Shown here: in pieces, positions 34,729 through 43,495 of the stretch
How the letters are laid out: each line of letters starts with the position of its first letter
How positions within the stretch are numbered: the stretch's first letter is position 1
From: CAZPQK01 sp964588695
GTDB lineage: Bacteria > Krumholzibacteriota > Krumholzibacteriia > WVZY01 > JAKEHA01
Assembly (NCBI GenBank): GCA_964588695.1
Contig: CAZPQK010000004.1
Location: forward strand, 248,001-312,000
Direction: 5' to 3'
DNA: 64,000 bases
Translations under genes and position numbers: made by a program
Notes under the pieces: model-generated
What the model was told of the DNA's origin: nothing
Seen by the model: the letters and a program-made list of their open reading frames with translations, nothing else
Databases searched by the model: none

Positions 34729-35120
34729 CAGACCGATCGCACCACCGCAATGCCAGCGAACACGGCTCCGACACCAACGATAACCTGTAACAGCACATTA
34801 ATACCGGCGCGCGCGCTGTGGCCGTCGCGCAGCATTGCGGCGGTTTCGTTGCCGAATGCGGAAAACGTTGTGAAACCGCCGAGCAAGCCGACTAAAAGGA
34901 ACAGTACCCAAGGCGTCGTCGTCGATGTTTTGCCCACCGCCCACGCTCCAAAGGCGCCGACGGCAAAGCAGCCAATCAGGTTCACTGCAAGGGTACCGAT
35001 TGGAAAGCCCCAAACGATGCTTGTGCGTTGGGTGGCCAGCGAAACAGCGTAGCGTAGCACGGAGCCGACGAAACCACCGGCTCCCACCCACAAGAGATGA
35101 TGAACGGCGAATTTTTCCAT
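34728..35120 (-). CDS. crcB: Fluoride ion channel CrcB/Fluc
   Basis: The 130-residue membrane protein has four helices. It carries the Fluc signatures VGAGGFVGSVLRYAVS, GTLAVNLIGCFAVG (pore-lining Asn) and GLLGGFTTFSAFGNE (the TTFS motif). It forms a dual-topology dimer that exports F-. The start MEKFAVHH at 35120 fits the family; six codons are open upstream. No fluoride riboswitch is seen upstream. Confidence 0.92.
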   Translation of the reverse strand: MEKFAVHHLLWVGAGGFVGSVLRYAVSLATQRTSIVWGFPIGTLAVNLIGCFAVGAFGAWAVGKTSTTTPWVLFLLVGLLGGFTTFSAFGNETAAMLRDGHSARAGINVLLQVIVGVGAVFAGIAVVRSV

Positions 35121-35235
35121 GCGGCAAGGATAGCGCATCGCACGCCAGCCGGGGGCACTTTTGCGCGATAAATCCCTTTAGCCATTACCGCGCGTGGTCG
35201 ATAACTCGGTGAGCCCGCGTTGCGGGGAGCAATTC

Positions 35236-36276
35236 ATGACCACGACCATCGAAACCGAAACAATCACACGCGGCGGTACCCGCAAAGAAGACGCCGCGAC
35301 GCTGATCGCGCGAATTCGCGACGGAAAGGCCAGCGGTCGGTCGGCTGACCTCCGTGGAGCGAATCTGGCGGGGTGCGATTTGTCGCAGTTGGACCTCAGC
35401 GCGGCCAACTTTGATGATGCGGATCTTAGCCGAGCCAACATGGCGGGTACGCGATTATTCAAAGCGTCGCTCGAAAACGCCAACCTTGCGGGCGCCGACC
35501 TGACGGGAGCGGAACTGACGGGTGCCAATCTGCGCGGTGCAGTTATGGAAAGTGCGCGGTTGGCGAACGCCGGGTTGGGATCGGCCGACCTGAAGGGTGC
35601 GAGCCTGTTTCGCGCGGCGCTTGACGAGGCCGCGATCAGTAAGTCAAACCTGAAGGGCGCGGACTTGCGTGCGGCGTCGCTTAAGAACGTACGTTTGCGC
35701 GAATCGGACCTTACCAACGTGGACGCCGCCAACGCTGATCTTAGCGGCGTTGACCTAACCGACAGCACAGTCGCGGGCGCTAACTTTCTGCACGTCGACT
35801 TACGGCAGGCCAAACTTCGCGGGGTGCGAGGATTCGAAAAGGCTGGATGGATTGGGGTCGACGTCGGTGACATAAACTTTGCGGGCGCATACAGCTTGCG
35901 GCGCTTTATTATCGACCAGAACTATCTGCAGGAGTTTCGGGAGCGCAGTCGGTGGTCGGGCTATGTTTATTGGTTCTGGAAGGCCACCAGTGACTGCGGC
36001 CGTAGCGCGAGTTTGTGGTGTGCGTGGATCGCAGCGCTCGTGGTTGGTTTCGCGGCCGCGTACATGCAATTGGAAATGTCATGGGGGCCGGGGCAGTCGT
36101 GGGTGACGGCGCTCTACTACAGCGTGGTGACGGTCACAACGCTTGGTTATGGCGACATTCTTCCGCTATCGAAGGCGGCGCAAGTTGTGGCCACCATACA
36201 AGTTATCTTTGGCTACGTCATGTTGGGCGGGTTGTTGTCGATTCTTAGCAACAAGATGGCGCGCCGCGGCGAATAG
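35236..36276 (+). CDS. Pentapeptide-repeat protein fused to a two-helix K+ channel
   Basis: The 346-residue protein has an N-terminal run of A(D/N)LxG-type pentapeptide repeats (about 35-225; LRGANLAGCDLSQLDLS...), which fold as a right-handed quadrilateral helix. Two transmembrane helices (about 265-285 and 310-335) and a pore filter TVTTLGYGDILP (near 303-314) follow. The fusion suggests a K+ channel gated or anchored by a large cytosolic beta-helix. ATG 35236 has GGGGAG six bases upstream, and the open frame before it is unsupported. Confidence 0.88.
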   Translation: MTTTIETETITRGGTRKEDAATLIARIRDGKASGRSADLRGANLAGCDLSQLDLSAANFDDADLSRANMAGTRLFKASLENANLAGADLTGAELTGANLRGAVMESARLANAGLGSADLKGASLFRAALDEAAISKSNLKGADLRAASLKNVRLRESDLTNVDAANADLSGVDLTDSTVAGANFLHVDLRQAKLRGVRGFEKAGWIGVDVGDINFAGAYSLRRFIIDQNYLQEFRERSRWSGYVYWFWKATSDCGRSASLWCAWIAALVVGFAAAYMQLEMSWGPGQSWVTALYYSVVTVTTLGYGDILPLSKAAQVVATIQVIFGYVMLGGLLSILSNKMARRGE

Positions 36277-36290
36277 TGAAGGGGAGTCAA

Positions 36291-37133
36291 GTGGGACTGA
36301 AACTTTTTCGATCATCCAGCAAGCCCCAGGACGCGCTTGTGCAAGCCGTTGCGGACTACGAACTACCGTCATTTCCCGACGCGGCCATGAACGTTCTGTC
36401 GCTACTGCGCGATGCCAGTGCTTCGGGCGATACCATTGCCGCCGAAATCGAACTCGATCCCAACATGCACATTCAGGTATTGCGAGTGGTTAACTCCGCC
36501 GCCTATGGGTTGTCCACCGAAGTTACCAACGTGCAGCACGCGGTCGCGCTTTTAGGTAACGCGCAGATAGAAGCGCTGGTTACCGCACTTGCAGTGGCCA
36601 GCACCGTACCCACGGGTGAGTCGGCGGGCTTCGACATCTCCCGCTTCTGGCGAGTAGCTTGTGAGCGCGGCGCGGTGGCGCGGGCGCTTGCCTCCGGTGC
36701 GCGCTTGCGCGGCGGCGGCGACGCTTTTACAAGTGGGCTGTTGCAGGACGTCGGGTTGCCGGTATTGGCCGAAGTCAAGGGTAGCGAGTTTGTTGACTTG
36801 TATCATCGTTATCTGGAAAACCGCGACGACGACTTGATTGCCATGGAGCGCGAAGCGTTTGGCATAGACCACGCAGAAGTTGGCGGGATGGTAGCACAGG
36901 CGTGGGGATTACCCGAGACGTTGGTAACGACGATTCGCGATCATCACCTGCCGGTCGACATCGACAGTCCGCATTTGGTTGCACACTTGGTGAGTGTTCT
37001 CGAAGGCGCAGACGACCGCCATGCGCTTACCGAAAAAACGGTAGCGCTCTTGGGCAAGTCACACGACGAATGGAATAATGTGTTTGCCGAAGCACTTGAA
37101 TCTGCCGACGCCCTGTTCGGCGTGTTTCACTAA
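36291..37133 (+). CDS. HDOD-domain signalling protein
   Basis: The 280-residue protein carries an HDOD domain (about 15-220): DYELPSFPDAAMNVLSLLRDASASGDTIAAEIELDPNMHIQVLRVVNSAAYGL, the VALLGNAQIEALV helix, then GLLQDVGLPVLAE and HAEVGGMVAQAWGLPETLVTTIRDHH. It is the non-catalytic HD-related output domain found in bacterial signalling. GTG 36291 is preferred (GGGGAG five bases upstream) over GTG 36276. It directly follows the K+ channel gene and overlaps the convergent AIM24 gene by 4 bases. Confidence 0.88.
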   Translation: MGLKLFRSSSKPQDALVQAVADYELPSFPDAAMNVLSLLRDASASGDTIAAEIELDPNMHIQVLRVVNSAAYGLSTEVTNVQHAVALLGNAQIEALVTALAVASTVPTGESAGFDISRFWRVACERGAVARALASGARLRGGGDAFTSGLLQDVGLPVLAEVKGSEFVDLYHRYLENRDDDLIAMEREAFGIDHAEVGGMVAQAWGLPETLVTTIRDHHLPVDIDSPHLVAHLVSVLEGADDRHALTEKTVALLGKSHDEWNNVFAEALESADALFGVFH

Positions 37134-37921
37134 CCGTCGCCGTCTAACAGGTCGCCGAGTCCGCCAAGAATCGATCCTTCGCCCTGACGGCGGCCGCCAC
37201 CCGAAGGTGCTTGTGCCAGAATGCGGTCAGCGAGTCGAGCGAAAGGCAAGCTTTGCAACATCACTTTGCCGTGGCCACGAAGCGTCGCCAGAAACAAACC
37301 TTCGCCACCAAAGAACATCGACTTAAGTCCACCAGCGCGCTCGATGTTGTACTCCACCGACTCGTCAAACGCCACCAGGCACCCGGTGTCAACGCGTAGG
37401 GTCTCGCCCTTGAGCTCGCGCGTCACTACAGTGCCTCCTGCGTGGACAAACGCCATGCCGTCGCCGTCCAGGCGCTGCAGGATGAAACCTTCACCGCCAA
37501 AGAAGCCGGTCCCCAGCTTGCGTTGAAATGCGATACCCAACTTGGTGCCGAACGCCGCGCACAGGAAAGCATCCTTCTGGCAAAGCAAGCTGCCCGGGAT
37601 TTCTGAAAGGTTGATGGGAATGATCTTGCCGGGGTAGGGAGCGGCAAATGCAACGCGCGATTTTCCCTGGCCGGTATGTGTGAAGTGCGTCATGAACAGC
37701 GACTCACCGGTTAGCACTCGCTTGCCCACGTTTAGCAGCTTGCCCATGAGTCCCTGGTCGGCCGTAGAGCCGTCGCCCATTTTGGCTTCGAACGAAATCC
37801 CGGGTTCCATGTAGTTCATTGCACCCGCTTCGGCGATAACGGTCTCGCCGGGGTCTAGCTCGATTTCGACGATCTGCATGTCGTCGCCGAATATTTCGTA
37901 GTCGATTTCGTGGCTTGGCAT
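37130..37921 (-). CDS. AIM24/TIGR00266-family protein
   Basis: The 263-residue protein fits the TIGR00266 family, with LDPGETVIAEAGAMNYMEPGISFEAKMGDG, LTGESLFMTHFTHTGQGKSRVAFAAPYPGKI and FGGEGFILQRLDGDGMAFVHAGGTVV. The fold is a trimeric double-stranded beta-helix; the biological role in bacteria is unknown. There is no signal peptide. It ends in a Gly-rich tail. Confidence 0.88.
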   Translation of the reverse strand: MPSHEIDYEIFGDDMQIVEIELDPGETVIAEAGAMNYMEPGISFEAKMGDGSTADQGLMGKLLNVGKRVLTGESLFMTHFTHTGQGKSRVAFAAPYPGKIIPINLSEIPGSLLCQKDAFLCAAFGTKLGIAFQRKLGTGFFGGEGFILQRLDGDGMAFVHAGGTVVTRELKGETLRVDTGCLVAFDESVEYNIERAGGLKSMFFGGEGLFLATLRGHGKVMLQSLPFARLADRILAQAPSGGGRRQGEGSILGGLGDLLDGDG

Positions 37922-38005
37922 GTGTCCTCCGTTTTATGTCTGTACCAATTCTACTGCCGATTATTCACGCCCATCGGCTGGTCCGCAACCCACAATCGGG
38001 GGTTG

Positions 38006-39316
38006 CTACTCGTCTTCGGTCGGGATGGTTTTACCGTGCGGATCACGCGCCTCGGCAACCGACTCGGCCAGGTCGCGACGCATAGCGTCGTCGGTGACGT
38101 GCTCCAGCATATGAGCGGTTGGGTGAACGTGGTCAGCCGGCAGGTTCAAATACTGATGCAGAAAGGACTCCCACAGGCGATGGGTTCGAATGAGCATGCG
38201 AGCTTCGGTCCGACCGTCGTCGGTTAAGATCAGGCGCCCCTGATTGCCAGTAACTTTGCCGTTCTGACGCAGTTGCCGTACCGCGAGCCATCGGGCAATC
38301 GGGTTGACTTGCAGACCCGCGTCCATTGCGGCCGCTGGCAATGAAACCGTATGGCTAGCGTCAAGTTCTTCGAGTCGGTACAGAAGCCCAAGCACGTCTT
38401 CGCGAATCACCCGCAACGTCACTCGGGTACGGTTGAGTACCGCCGAAAGCAATCCGTGGCGTGGCGCAAAGATCCAGGCCAGCACAAATAGTATCCCCGC
38501 GGTGAACGCAATCATTCCCGACGTAATCGTGTCACCCATGCCCAACGCCGACGGAATGGTGATGGCGCCAATGTGTCCCATCGCCGCAGCGATCGCACCG
38601 ACGACGACACTTAGCGCAATCATCACCCCGAACTTGTCGGTCAACAGGTAGGCGGTGGCGGCGGGCACCACCAACATCGCGATTACCAGAATACTCCCCA
38701 CGGTTTCAAACGCCGATACTGTGGTCGCGGCGGTCATTGTCATTAGCAGATAGTGCATCAGGCGTGCGTTGACACCAACGGTTGTCGCCAGAGCAGGGTC
38801 AAACGCGCTTATTTTGAACTCTTTAAAGAACAACAGCAGGACAATCAGGTTGGCTGCAAACATTCCGCCGTTAATTAGCACTGCCCGCGGAACCTTCCAG
38901 CCAAACACGGTTACTTCGTCGGTGGCCGCGGTAATAATGTCGCCATACAAAACACAACCGGGGTCGAGGTCCACTGCATCTAATGCGCGCCGGATCAGTA
39001 CCAGGCCCAGTGCGAACAGAATGGTGAATACAACACCCATCGCGGTGCCGCTGTCGGTTTTACCAAGCTTCTTTACCCACTCCACCAAGAAAGCCGTTAG
39101 AACACCGATGACGGCGGCACCGATAAACATCGGCAGCGGTTCGCGGCTCTGGGTAATCAAAAACGCAATCGCAAGTCCCGGCAGCACTGTATGGCTGATG
39201 GCATCGCCCATCATGCTCATGCGACGCAACACCAGTATGGCGCCGGGAATCGCGCAGGCGCCGGCGCATAGGACGCCAATCACGATGGTCCACGTGTCTA
39301 GGGGATACCACGTCAT
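38006..39316 (-). CDS. Metal ABC transporter permease fused to a DtxR-like domain (second permease)
   Basis: The 436-residue protein has an ABC-3 (ZnuB/MntB) permease domain with about eight helices (1-285; GAILVLRRMSMMGDAISHTVLPGLAIAFL). A C-terminal winged-helix plus DtxR dimerisation-like region follows (about 300-420): LTDDGRTEARMLIRTHRLWESFLHQYLNLPADHVHPTAHMLEHV. This aligns with the DtxR metal-site segment: the HRLxE pair, then HPTAHMLEH with His where DtxR has Cys102. The Mn/Fe/Zn specificity cannot be read. It overlaps the upstream permease by 4 bases (ATGA) and is last in the operon. Confidence 0.88.
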   Translation of the reverse strand: MTWYPLDTWTIVIGVLCAGACAIPGAILVLRRMSMMGDAISHTVLPGLAIAFLITQSREPLPMFIGAAVIGVLTAFLVEWVKKLGKTDSGTAMGVVFTILFALGLVLIRRALDAVDLDPGCVLYGDIITAATDEVTVFGWKVPRAVLINGGMFAANLIVLLLFFKEFKISAFDPALATTVGVNARLMHYLLMTMTAATTVSAFETVGSILVIAMLVVPAATAYLLTDKFGVMIALSVVVGAIAAAMGHIGAITIPSALGMGDTITSGMIAFTAGILFVLAWIFAPRHGLLSAVLNRTRVTLRVIREDVLGLLYRLEELDASHTVSLPAAAMDAGLQVNPIARWLAVRQLRQNGKVTGNQGRLILTDDGRTEARMLIRTHRLWESFLHQYLNLPADHVHPTAHMLEHVTDDAMRRDLAESVAEARDPHGKTIPTEDE

Positions 39317-40659
39317 GTTGTTTGTCCCTGGTCCAGTTGGTGCGGGCTGTCCGGGACCACCAGATGCGGAAACTTTTCCGCGAGAAGTTTTTCTAACCGG
39401 TCAATCAAGTCCGGGCTTAGTACGTGTTCGATATGGTCGGCGTCGCGATCGACGTGGCTAGGTGCGATGTCGGCGTGGGTGATTAGATAGACTTCCCACA
39501 AGCGATGGTTACGAACCACCCGGCGCGCGGTGGCCTCACCGTCACGGGTGAGGCGGTAGGATCCGTCTGTGCCCGGAGTCATAAAGTGTTCGCGTCTCGC
39601 TCGTCGCAACAGGCCTTTAAGTTCGCCGGTTCTCCAAGCGCGATGCGCGGAGAGTTCGGCAAGAGTAAATGTTCGGTCGTTGGAGTCGGAGGCCGGGTGT
39701 TCCAACAACTCGTAGGCGGCGCGCATCAGGTTCTGCATACCGACGCGACGGTTCAGCGAAGCGTTGCGCACCCAACGAACCACTAGTCCGCGTTGAGCTC
39801 CAAACACCAGACTGATTACAAAAACGCCGCCACAAACCAGAACAATGATTGGCCCGGTGGGAAGCCGGGTGTACATAGCGCTGGCGATTGCTCCCAGATA
39901 ACCGCTCGCCATGCCGATAGCGCCTGCGGCGAGTGTCATCGTGCGCAACTGTTCGGTCCAAAAGCGCGCGGCGGCCGCGGGAATGATTAGTAGTGACACC
40001 ACCAAAACCAGGCCCACCGACTGCAGGCCAATAACGGTTACGCCAACAACAAGGCCCATTAGCGACGCATCAAGCAACACGACCGGCCAACCTTGGGCAG
40101 CGGCAAATGATTCGTCGAAGCACAGCAGCCGGAACTCTTTAAACAGGAACACGGTGAGAACCACGATGATGACCGCGGCCCAGAAAATGACGGTAGCATC
40201 GGCGGTCAACATCGAAGCCGCGCGACCCAGGATGAATCGATCGAGGCCAGCCGCACTGCCACCCGGCAGATCCTCGGCCAGCTTAATTAGCGATGCTCCG
40301 AGGCCAAAGAACACGCTTAGTACAATTCCCAGTGCGGCGTCGTCTTTGATTCGCGTGGTGTGGCGGATGGCCAGAATCATTGCCATGCCCAGCAATCCAA
40401 AAACGAATGCGCCCGCCAGCAAAATAAAAATGTTCTTACCGTCGCCGCCAAACGCGACCGCCAGCATAAACCCAACGGCGATTCCGGGAAGGGTGGCGTG
40501 CGATAGGGCATCGGCGGTAAGCGACCGCTTGCGCAGCAGCAGAAATGTGCCGATCACTCCGCCGGCTAGCCCCAATAGCGTGACGCCCGCAACCACAATG
40601 CGGGTGTTGTAGTCGGTCAACAAGATGACGCGGGTAAATTTTTCCAGCCACAACTCCAT
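39313..40659 (-). CDS. Metal ABC transporter permease fused to a DtxR-like domain (first permease)
   Basis: The 448-residue ABC-3 permease has LLGLAGGVIGTFLLLRKRSLTADALSHATLPGIAVGF in the N-terminal membrane part, a C-terminal winged helix and a DtxR-like metal-binding segment: LTRDGEATARRVVRNHRLWEVYLITHADIAPSHVDRDADHIEHVL. The segment keeps the HRLxE pair and EH, but has Asp at the positions of DtxR His98 and Cys102, closer to MntR-like Asp/Glu ligands. It starts two bases after the ATPase stop and forms the heterodimeric channel with the other permease. Confidence 0.88.
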   Translation of the reverse strand: MELWLEKFTRVILLTDYNTRIVVAGVTLLGLAGGVIGTFLLLRKRSLTADALSHATLPGIAVGFMLAVAFGGDGKNIFILLAGAFVFGLLGMAMILAIRHTTRIKDDAALGIVLSVFFGLGASLIKLAEDLPGGSAAGLDRFILGRAASMLTADATVIFWAAVIIVVLTVFLFKEFRLLCFDESFAAAQGWPVVLLDASLMGLVVGVTVIGLQSVGLVLVVSLLIIPAAAARFWTEQLRTMTLAAGAIGMASGYLGAIASAMYTRLPTGPIIVLVCGGVFVISLVFGAQRGLVVRWVRNASLNRRVGMQNLMRAAYELLEHPASDSNDRTFTLAELSAHRAWRTGELKGLLRRARREHFMTPGTDGSYRLTRDGEATARRVVRNHRLWEVYLITHADIAPSHVDRDADHIEHVLSPDLIDRLEKLLAEKFPHLVVPDSPHQLDQGQTT

Positions 40660-40661
40660 GG

Positions 40662-41492
40662 CTACCGCTTCTTGGGACTGCGTGCGAACGCTTCCGCCGC
40701 TTCGCTTAGCAGCGTCAACCGCCCGCCGTAAGTTTTGACCAGGTTATCTTGGGTGAACACTTCTTCGGTGGGGCCATGCGCAACCACGCGCATGTTTAGC
40801 AGAATCAAGTTGTCAAAGTACTGCTCGACGGTATGCAGGTCGTGGTGAACCACCAGGACGGTTTTTCCCTGCGAGCGCAATTCGCGCAGTACTTCGACGA
40901 TCGCCTCTTCGGTGGATGCGTCGACACTGGCGAAAGGTTCGTCCATAAAGTACAGTTTGGCGTCCTGCGCCAGGGCGCGCGCCAAAAAAACGCGCTGTTG
41001 CTGACCGCCGGACAGATTGCTAATTTGTCGGTGTGCAAGGTCGGCCAGTCCAACGCGGTCGAGCGCTTCCAACGCACGCTTGCGATGCGCGCGATTCACC
41101 GGACGAAACCATCCGATCTGGCCGTACAAACCCATCGCCACCACATCAAGCGCACTCACCGGAAAGTCCCAATCCACAGACTCGCGCTGAGGAACGTACC
41201 CGACCAGGTGGCGCTGTTTGCGATAAGACTTTCCGTAGATGGTTACAATACCCGACACGCGCGGTACCAGGTCGAGCGCGGCTTTGATTAGCGTGGTCTT
41301 GCCCGCGCCGTTGGGCCCGATAATTCCGATTAGCCGTGCCTCGGGAATGTCCAGGTCAACGTCCCATAGCACCGGCTTGCGGTAGTACGCTACCGTCATA
41401 TCATGAATGGAAAGCGGCGCAACCGGAGAGTGATCCTCCCCCTGAGAAACCCGGTGTGCGACAGTGGGCTTGTGTTGCGGGTCTTTAGTCAA
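40662..41492 (-). CDS. Metal ABC transporter ATP-binding protein
   Basis: The ATPase of the metal importer (276 residues from TTG 41492) has Walker A GIIGPNGAGKTTLI, the ABC signature NLSGGQQQRVFLARAL, Walker B KLYFMDEPF and the H-loop VLVVHHDLHTV. The start is uncertain. The open frame reaches 41549 inside the substrate-binding-protein gene. TTG 41492 overlaps its stop (TTGACTAA) and has AAGGG upstream. Residues 1-30 look disordered whichever start is used. Confidence 0.88.
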   Translation of the reverse strand: MTKDPQHKPTVAHRVSQGEDHSPVAPLSIHDMTVAYYRKPVLWDVDLDIPEARLIGIIGPNGAGKTTLIKAALDLVPRVSGIVTIYGKSYRKQRHLVGYVPQRESVDWDFPVSALDVVAMGLYGQIGWFRPVNRAHRKRALEALDRVGLADLAHRQISNLSGGQQQRVFLARALAQDAKLYFMDEPFASVDASTEEAIVEVLRELRSQGKTVLVVHHDLHTVEQYFDNLILLNMRVVAHGPTEEVFTQDNLVKTYGGRLTLLSEAAEAFARSPKKR

Positions 41493-42477
41493 CGTTGAGT
41501 TTCCCTTGAAAGCCACCAGCTGGAGCTTCGCCGCCCAGTGCGCGCGCAATAGTGGTGGCGTTGTGGTCTAACATGCCTACGTAGGTGCCGCGGTAAGTTC
41601 CGGCGGCGCCCATGGCATCCGAAAACAGTTTGCCGCCGATGATCACGTCGTGTCCTTTTGCCGCCGCGCCTTCGATAAGTGCGCGAACATTTTTGTCAGA
41701 CACACTGGTCTCTACAAAGACAGCCCTAATGTTGCGCTGTGTAATCTCGTCGATCAATTGATTTATGTCGTCAAGTCCAGCTTCGGATTCGGTAGAGATA
41801 CCTTGTATCCCTTTGACTTCAATCCCATACGCGCGACCGAAGTAGTTAAATGCGTCGTGCGCAGTGACCAGTACTCGCTGACGCTGCGGCACCGACGCGA
41901 TGACTTTGCTAATGTAACCGTGTAGTTCGGTCAGGCGTCGCTGATAAGCGTCTCCCCGTTCGCGGTACTCGGAGGCGTGTTTTTCGTCGTAGCGCGAGAG
42001 CGCTTCGACAACTACGTCCACGGCGCGCGACCAGGCCGACACATCCATCCACACGTGCGGATCCCAGTGTCCGGCAAAACCTTGTGGCTCCAGAAGGAAC
42101 GACTCGTCGATCTGTTCGGTCACCGCGTACACTAGCTTGCCGTCGCGAGCAGCTCGGGTGAACGTATCGACCATGCGTCCTTCCAGCATTAGGCCGGAGT
42201 AGAACACCACGTCGGCTCCCAATACCTGAGTTACGTCGTTTCGAGTGGGCTTGTACAGGTGCGGATCGACGCCTTCGCCCATCAAGCCAACGACACTTGC
42301 GCGGTTACCCGCGACTTCGCGTACGATGTCGGTGACCATTCCGCAGGTGGTAACGACGCGGTAAACGTCGCCGTCACGCTGGGATTCTTGCGAAGTGCAG
42401 CCGCCGGTATTGAAAGCGATCAGCAAAATTGCGGTAAAACAAAATGCGAATCGACGAAGAGGGAGTTGGCGAGTCAT
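41485..42477 (-). CDS. Metal ABC transporter substrate-binding lipoprotein (ZnuA/MntA/TroA family)
   Basis: The 330-residue lipoprotein (lipobox FNTGGC near residue 27) belongs to cluster A-I solute receptors. Metal ligands fit the family: GVDPHLYKP (His), DPHVWMDV (His), and later ISTESEAG (Glu) and a C-terminal Asp/His region (VGMLDHN). It lacks the long His-rich loop of ZnuA, favouring Mn2+ or Fe2+ over Zn2+. It is first in a four-gene operon, with a DtxR-like palindrome 71 bases before its start. Confidence 0.9.
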   Translation of the reverse strand: MTRQLPLRRFAFCFTAILLIAFNTGGCTSQESQRDGDVYRVVTTCGMVTDIVREVAGNRASVVGLMGEGVDPHLYKPTRNDVTQVLGADVVFYSGLMLEGRMVDTFTRAARDGKLVYAVTEQIDESFLLEPQGFAGHWDPHVWMDVSAWSRAVDVVVEALSRYDEKHASEYRERGDAYQRRLTELHGYISKVIASVPQRQRVLVTAHDAFNYFGRAYGIEVKGIQGISTESEAGLDDINQLIDEITQRNIRAVFVETSVSDKNVRALIEGAAAKGHDVIIGGKLFSDAMGAAGTYRGTYVGMLDHNATTIARALGGEAPAGGFQGKLNVD

Positions 42478-42547
42478 ATTGATACCTTAATAGCTAGCTT
42501 AACATGCTGTGCGCGCCAGCGGCGCGTGCGAAATCGAACCCATTTAA

Positions 42548-42565
42548 ATTTAGACTAGGCTAAAT
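42548..42565. promoter_or_regulatory. DtxR/MntR-like operator upstream of the metal transporter operon
   Basis: ATTTAGACTAGGCTAAAT is palindromic at 16 of 18 positions and resembles DtxR-family boxes (TTAG...CTAA with a central CTAG). It lies between the divergent substrate-binding-protein and EamA genes. No free-standing DtxR/MntR gene is present in the window. Confidence 0.55.
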
Positions 42566-42592
42566 CTACTGTCAAGAAACGAGTTATAGCTT

Positions 42593-43495
42593 TTGACCGC
42601 GCGGCAATGGATGTCATTTCTAGCCCTCACGATCATGTGGGGAGCGTCGTTCCTGTGGATCAAGATCGCGATTCGGGAGTCCGGGCCGTTGACTATTGTC
42701 ACCTTGCGGCTGGCAATGGCGATTCTGGCAGTGGGTGTAATCTGGCTGGTAAAGCGACCGAGGCTCACGCCGCAACCCGGGATGTGGACGGCGGTGGTTA
42801 TTCAGGGACTGGTGAGCGCGGCTATTCCCTGGATTTTGATTACCTGGGCCGAGGCGCGAATCGACTCGGCCATCGCGGGAGTTCTCAATGCAACCGTTCC
42901 GATGTTCACGCTTATTCTTGCTCACGTGTTCTTGCACGACGATCGACTCACTAGAACCAGGGTGCTGGGGTTGGCGGTTGGTTTCGCGGGTGTAGCGTTG
43001 TTGATGTTCCGTAAAAGCGATAGTTCGTTGGTCACGGACGGCGGATGGTGGGAAGGTACCACGGTTGCGTACCTGGCTATGTTGCTTTCGGCGTTTCTGT
43101 ACGCTGTCGCCAACGTATATGGCCGCGCGAAGTTTCGCGGGTGGTCTCCGATTAATCAGGCGCTGCTGACCATGATCGCCGCCGACATTATTATGTGGAT
43201 GGTAACCCCAGCCATCGAGTCGCCGTTTCGCTTGCCCGCTGCGCCGCTCACTTGGGCGGCGATTGCCTGGTTGGGAGTTCTCGGAGCGGGTGTCAGTTAC
43301 CTGCTGTTCTATCAACTCCTTCACGAAATTGGTCCAACTCGTGTGGCGATGGTTACCTACACCATTCCCGTCGTTAGTGTTGGGCTGGGTGTGGCACTGC
43401 TTGGCGAAGCTTTGGATTGGAAACTGGTCGCGGGAACGGTTTTAATTGTCTCGGGAGTCTGGGCGGTCAATCAAAACAAGCGAGGAAACGTATGA
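42593..43495 (+). CDS. EamA/DMT-superfamily exporter
   Basis: The 300-residue protein has ten predicted transmembrane helices in two EamA halves (about 5-140 and 150-295). They carry MWGASFLWIKIAIRESGPLTIVTLRLAMA, then ILITWAEARIDSAIAGVLNATVPMFTLILA and ATPxG-like second-half equivalents. DMT exporters move amino acids, sugars or metabolites; the substrate is unknown. The start is TTG 42593 or ATG 42611. Its stop overlaps the next gene's ATG (ATGA). Confidence 0.82.
   Translation: MTARQWMSFLALTIMWGASFLWIKIAIRESGPLTIVTLRLAMAILAVGVIWLVKRPRLTPQPGMWTAVVIQGLVSAAIPWILITWAEARIDSAIAGVLNATVPMFTLILAHVFLHDDRLTRTRVLGLAVGFAGVALLMFRKSDSSLVTDGGWWEGTTVAYLAMLLSAFLYAVANVYGRAKFRGWSPINQALLTMIAADIIMWMVTPAIESPFRLPAAPLTWAAIAWLGVLGAGVSYLLFYQLLHEIGPTRVAMVTYTIPVVSVGLGVALLGEALDWKLVAGTVLIVSGVWAVNQNKRGNV

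Noticed and set aside
35121..35193. Fluoride riboswitch before crcB
   Set aside because: The conserved fluoride-aptamer core segments are not present on the - strand upstream of the crcB start.
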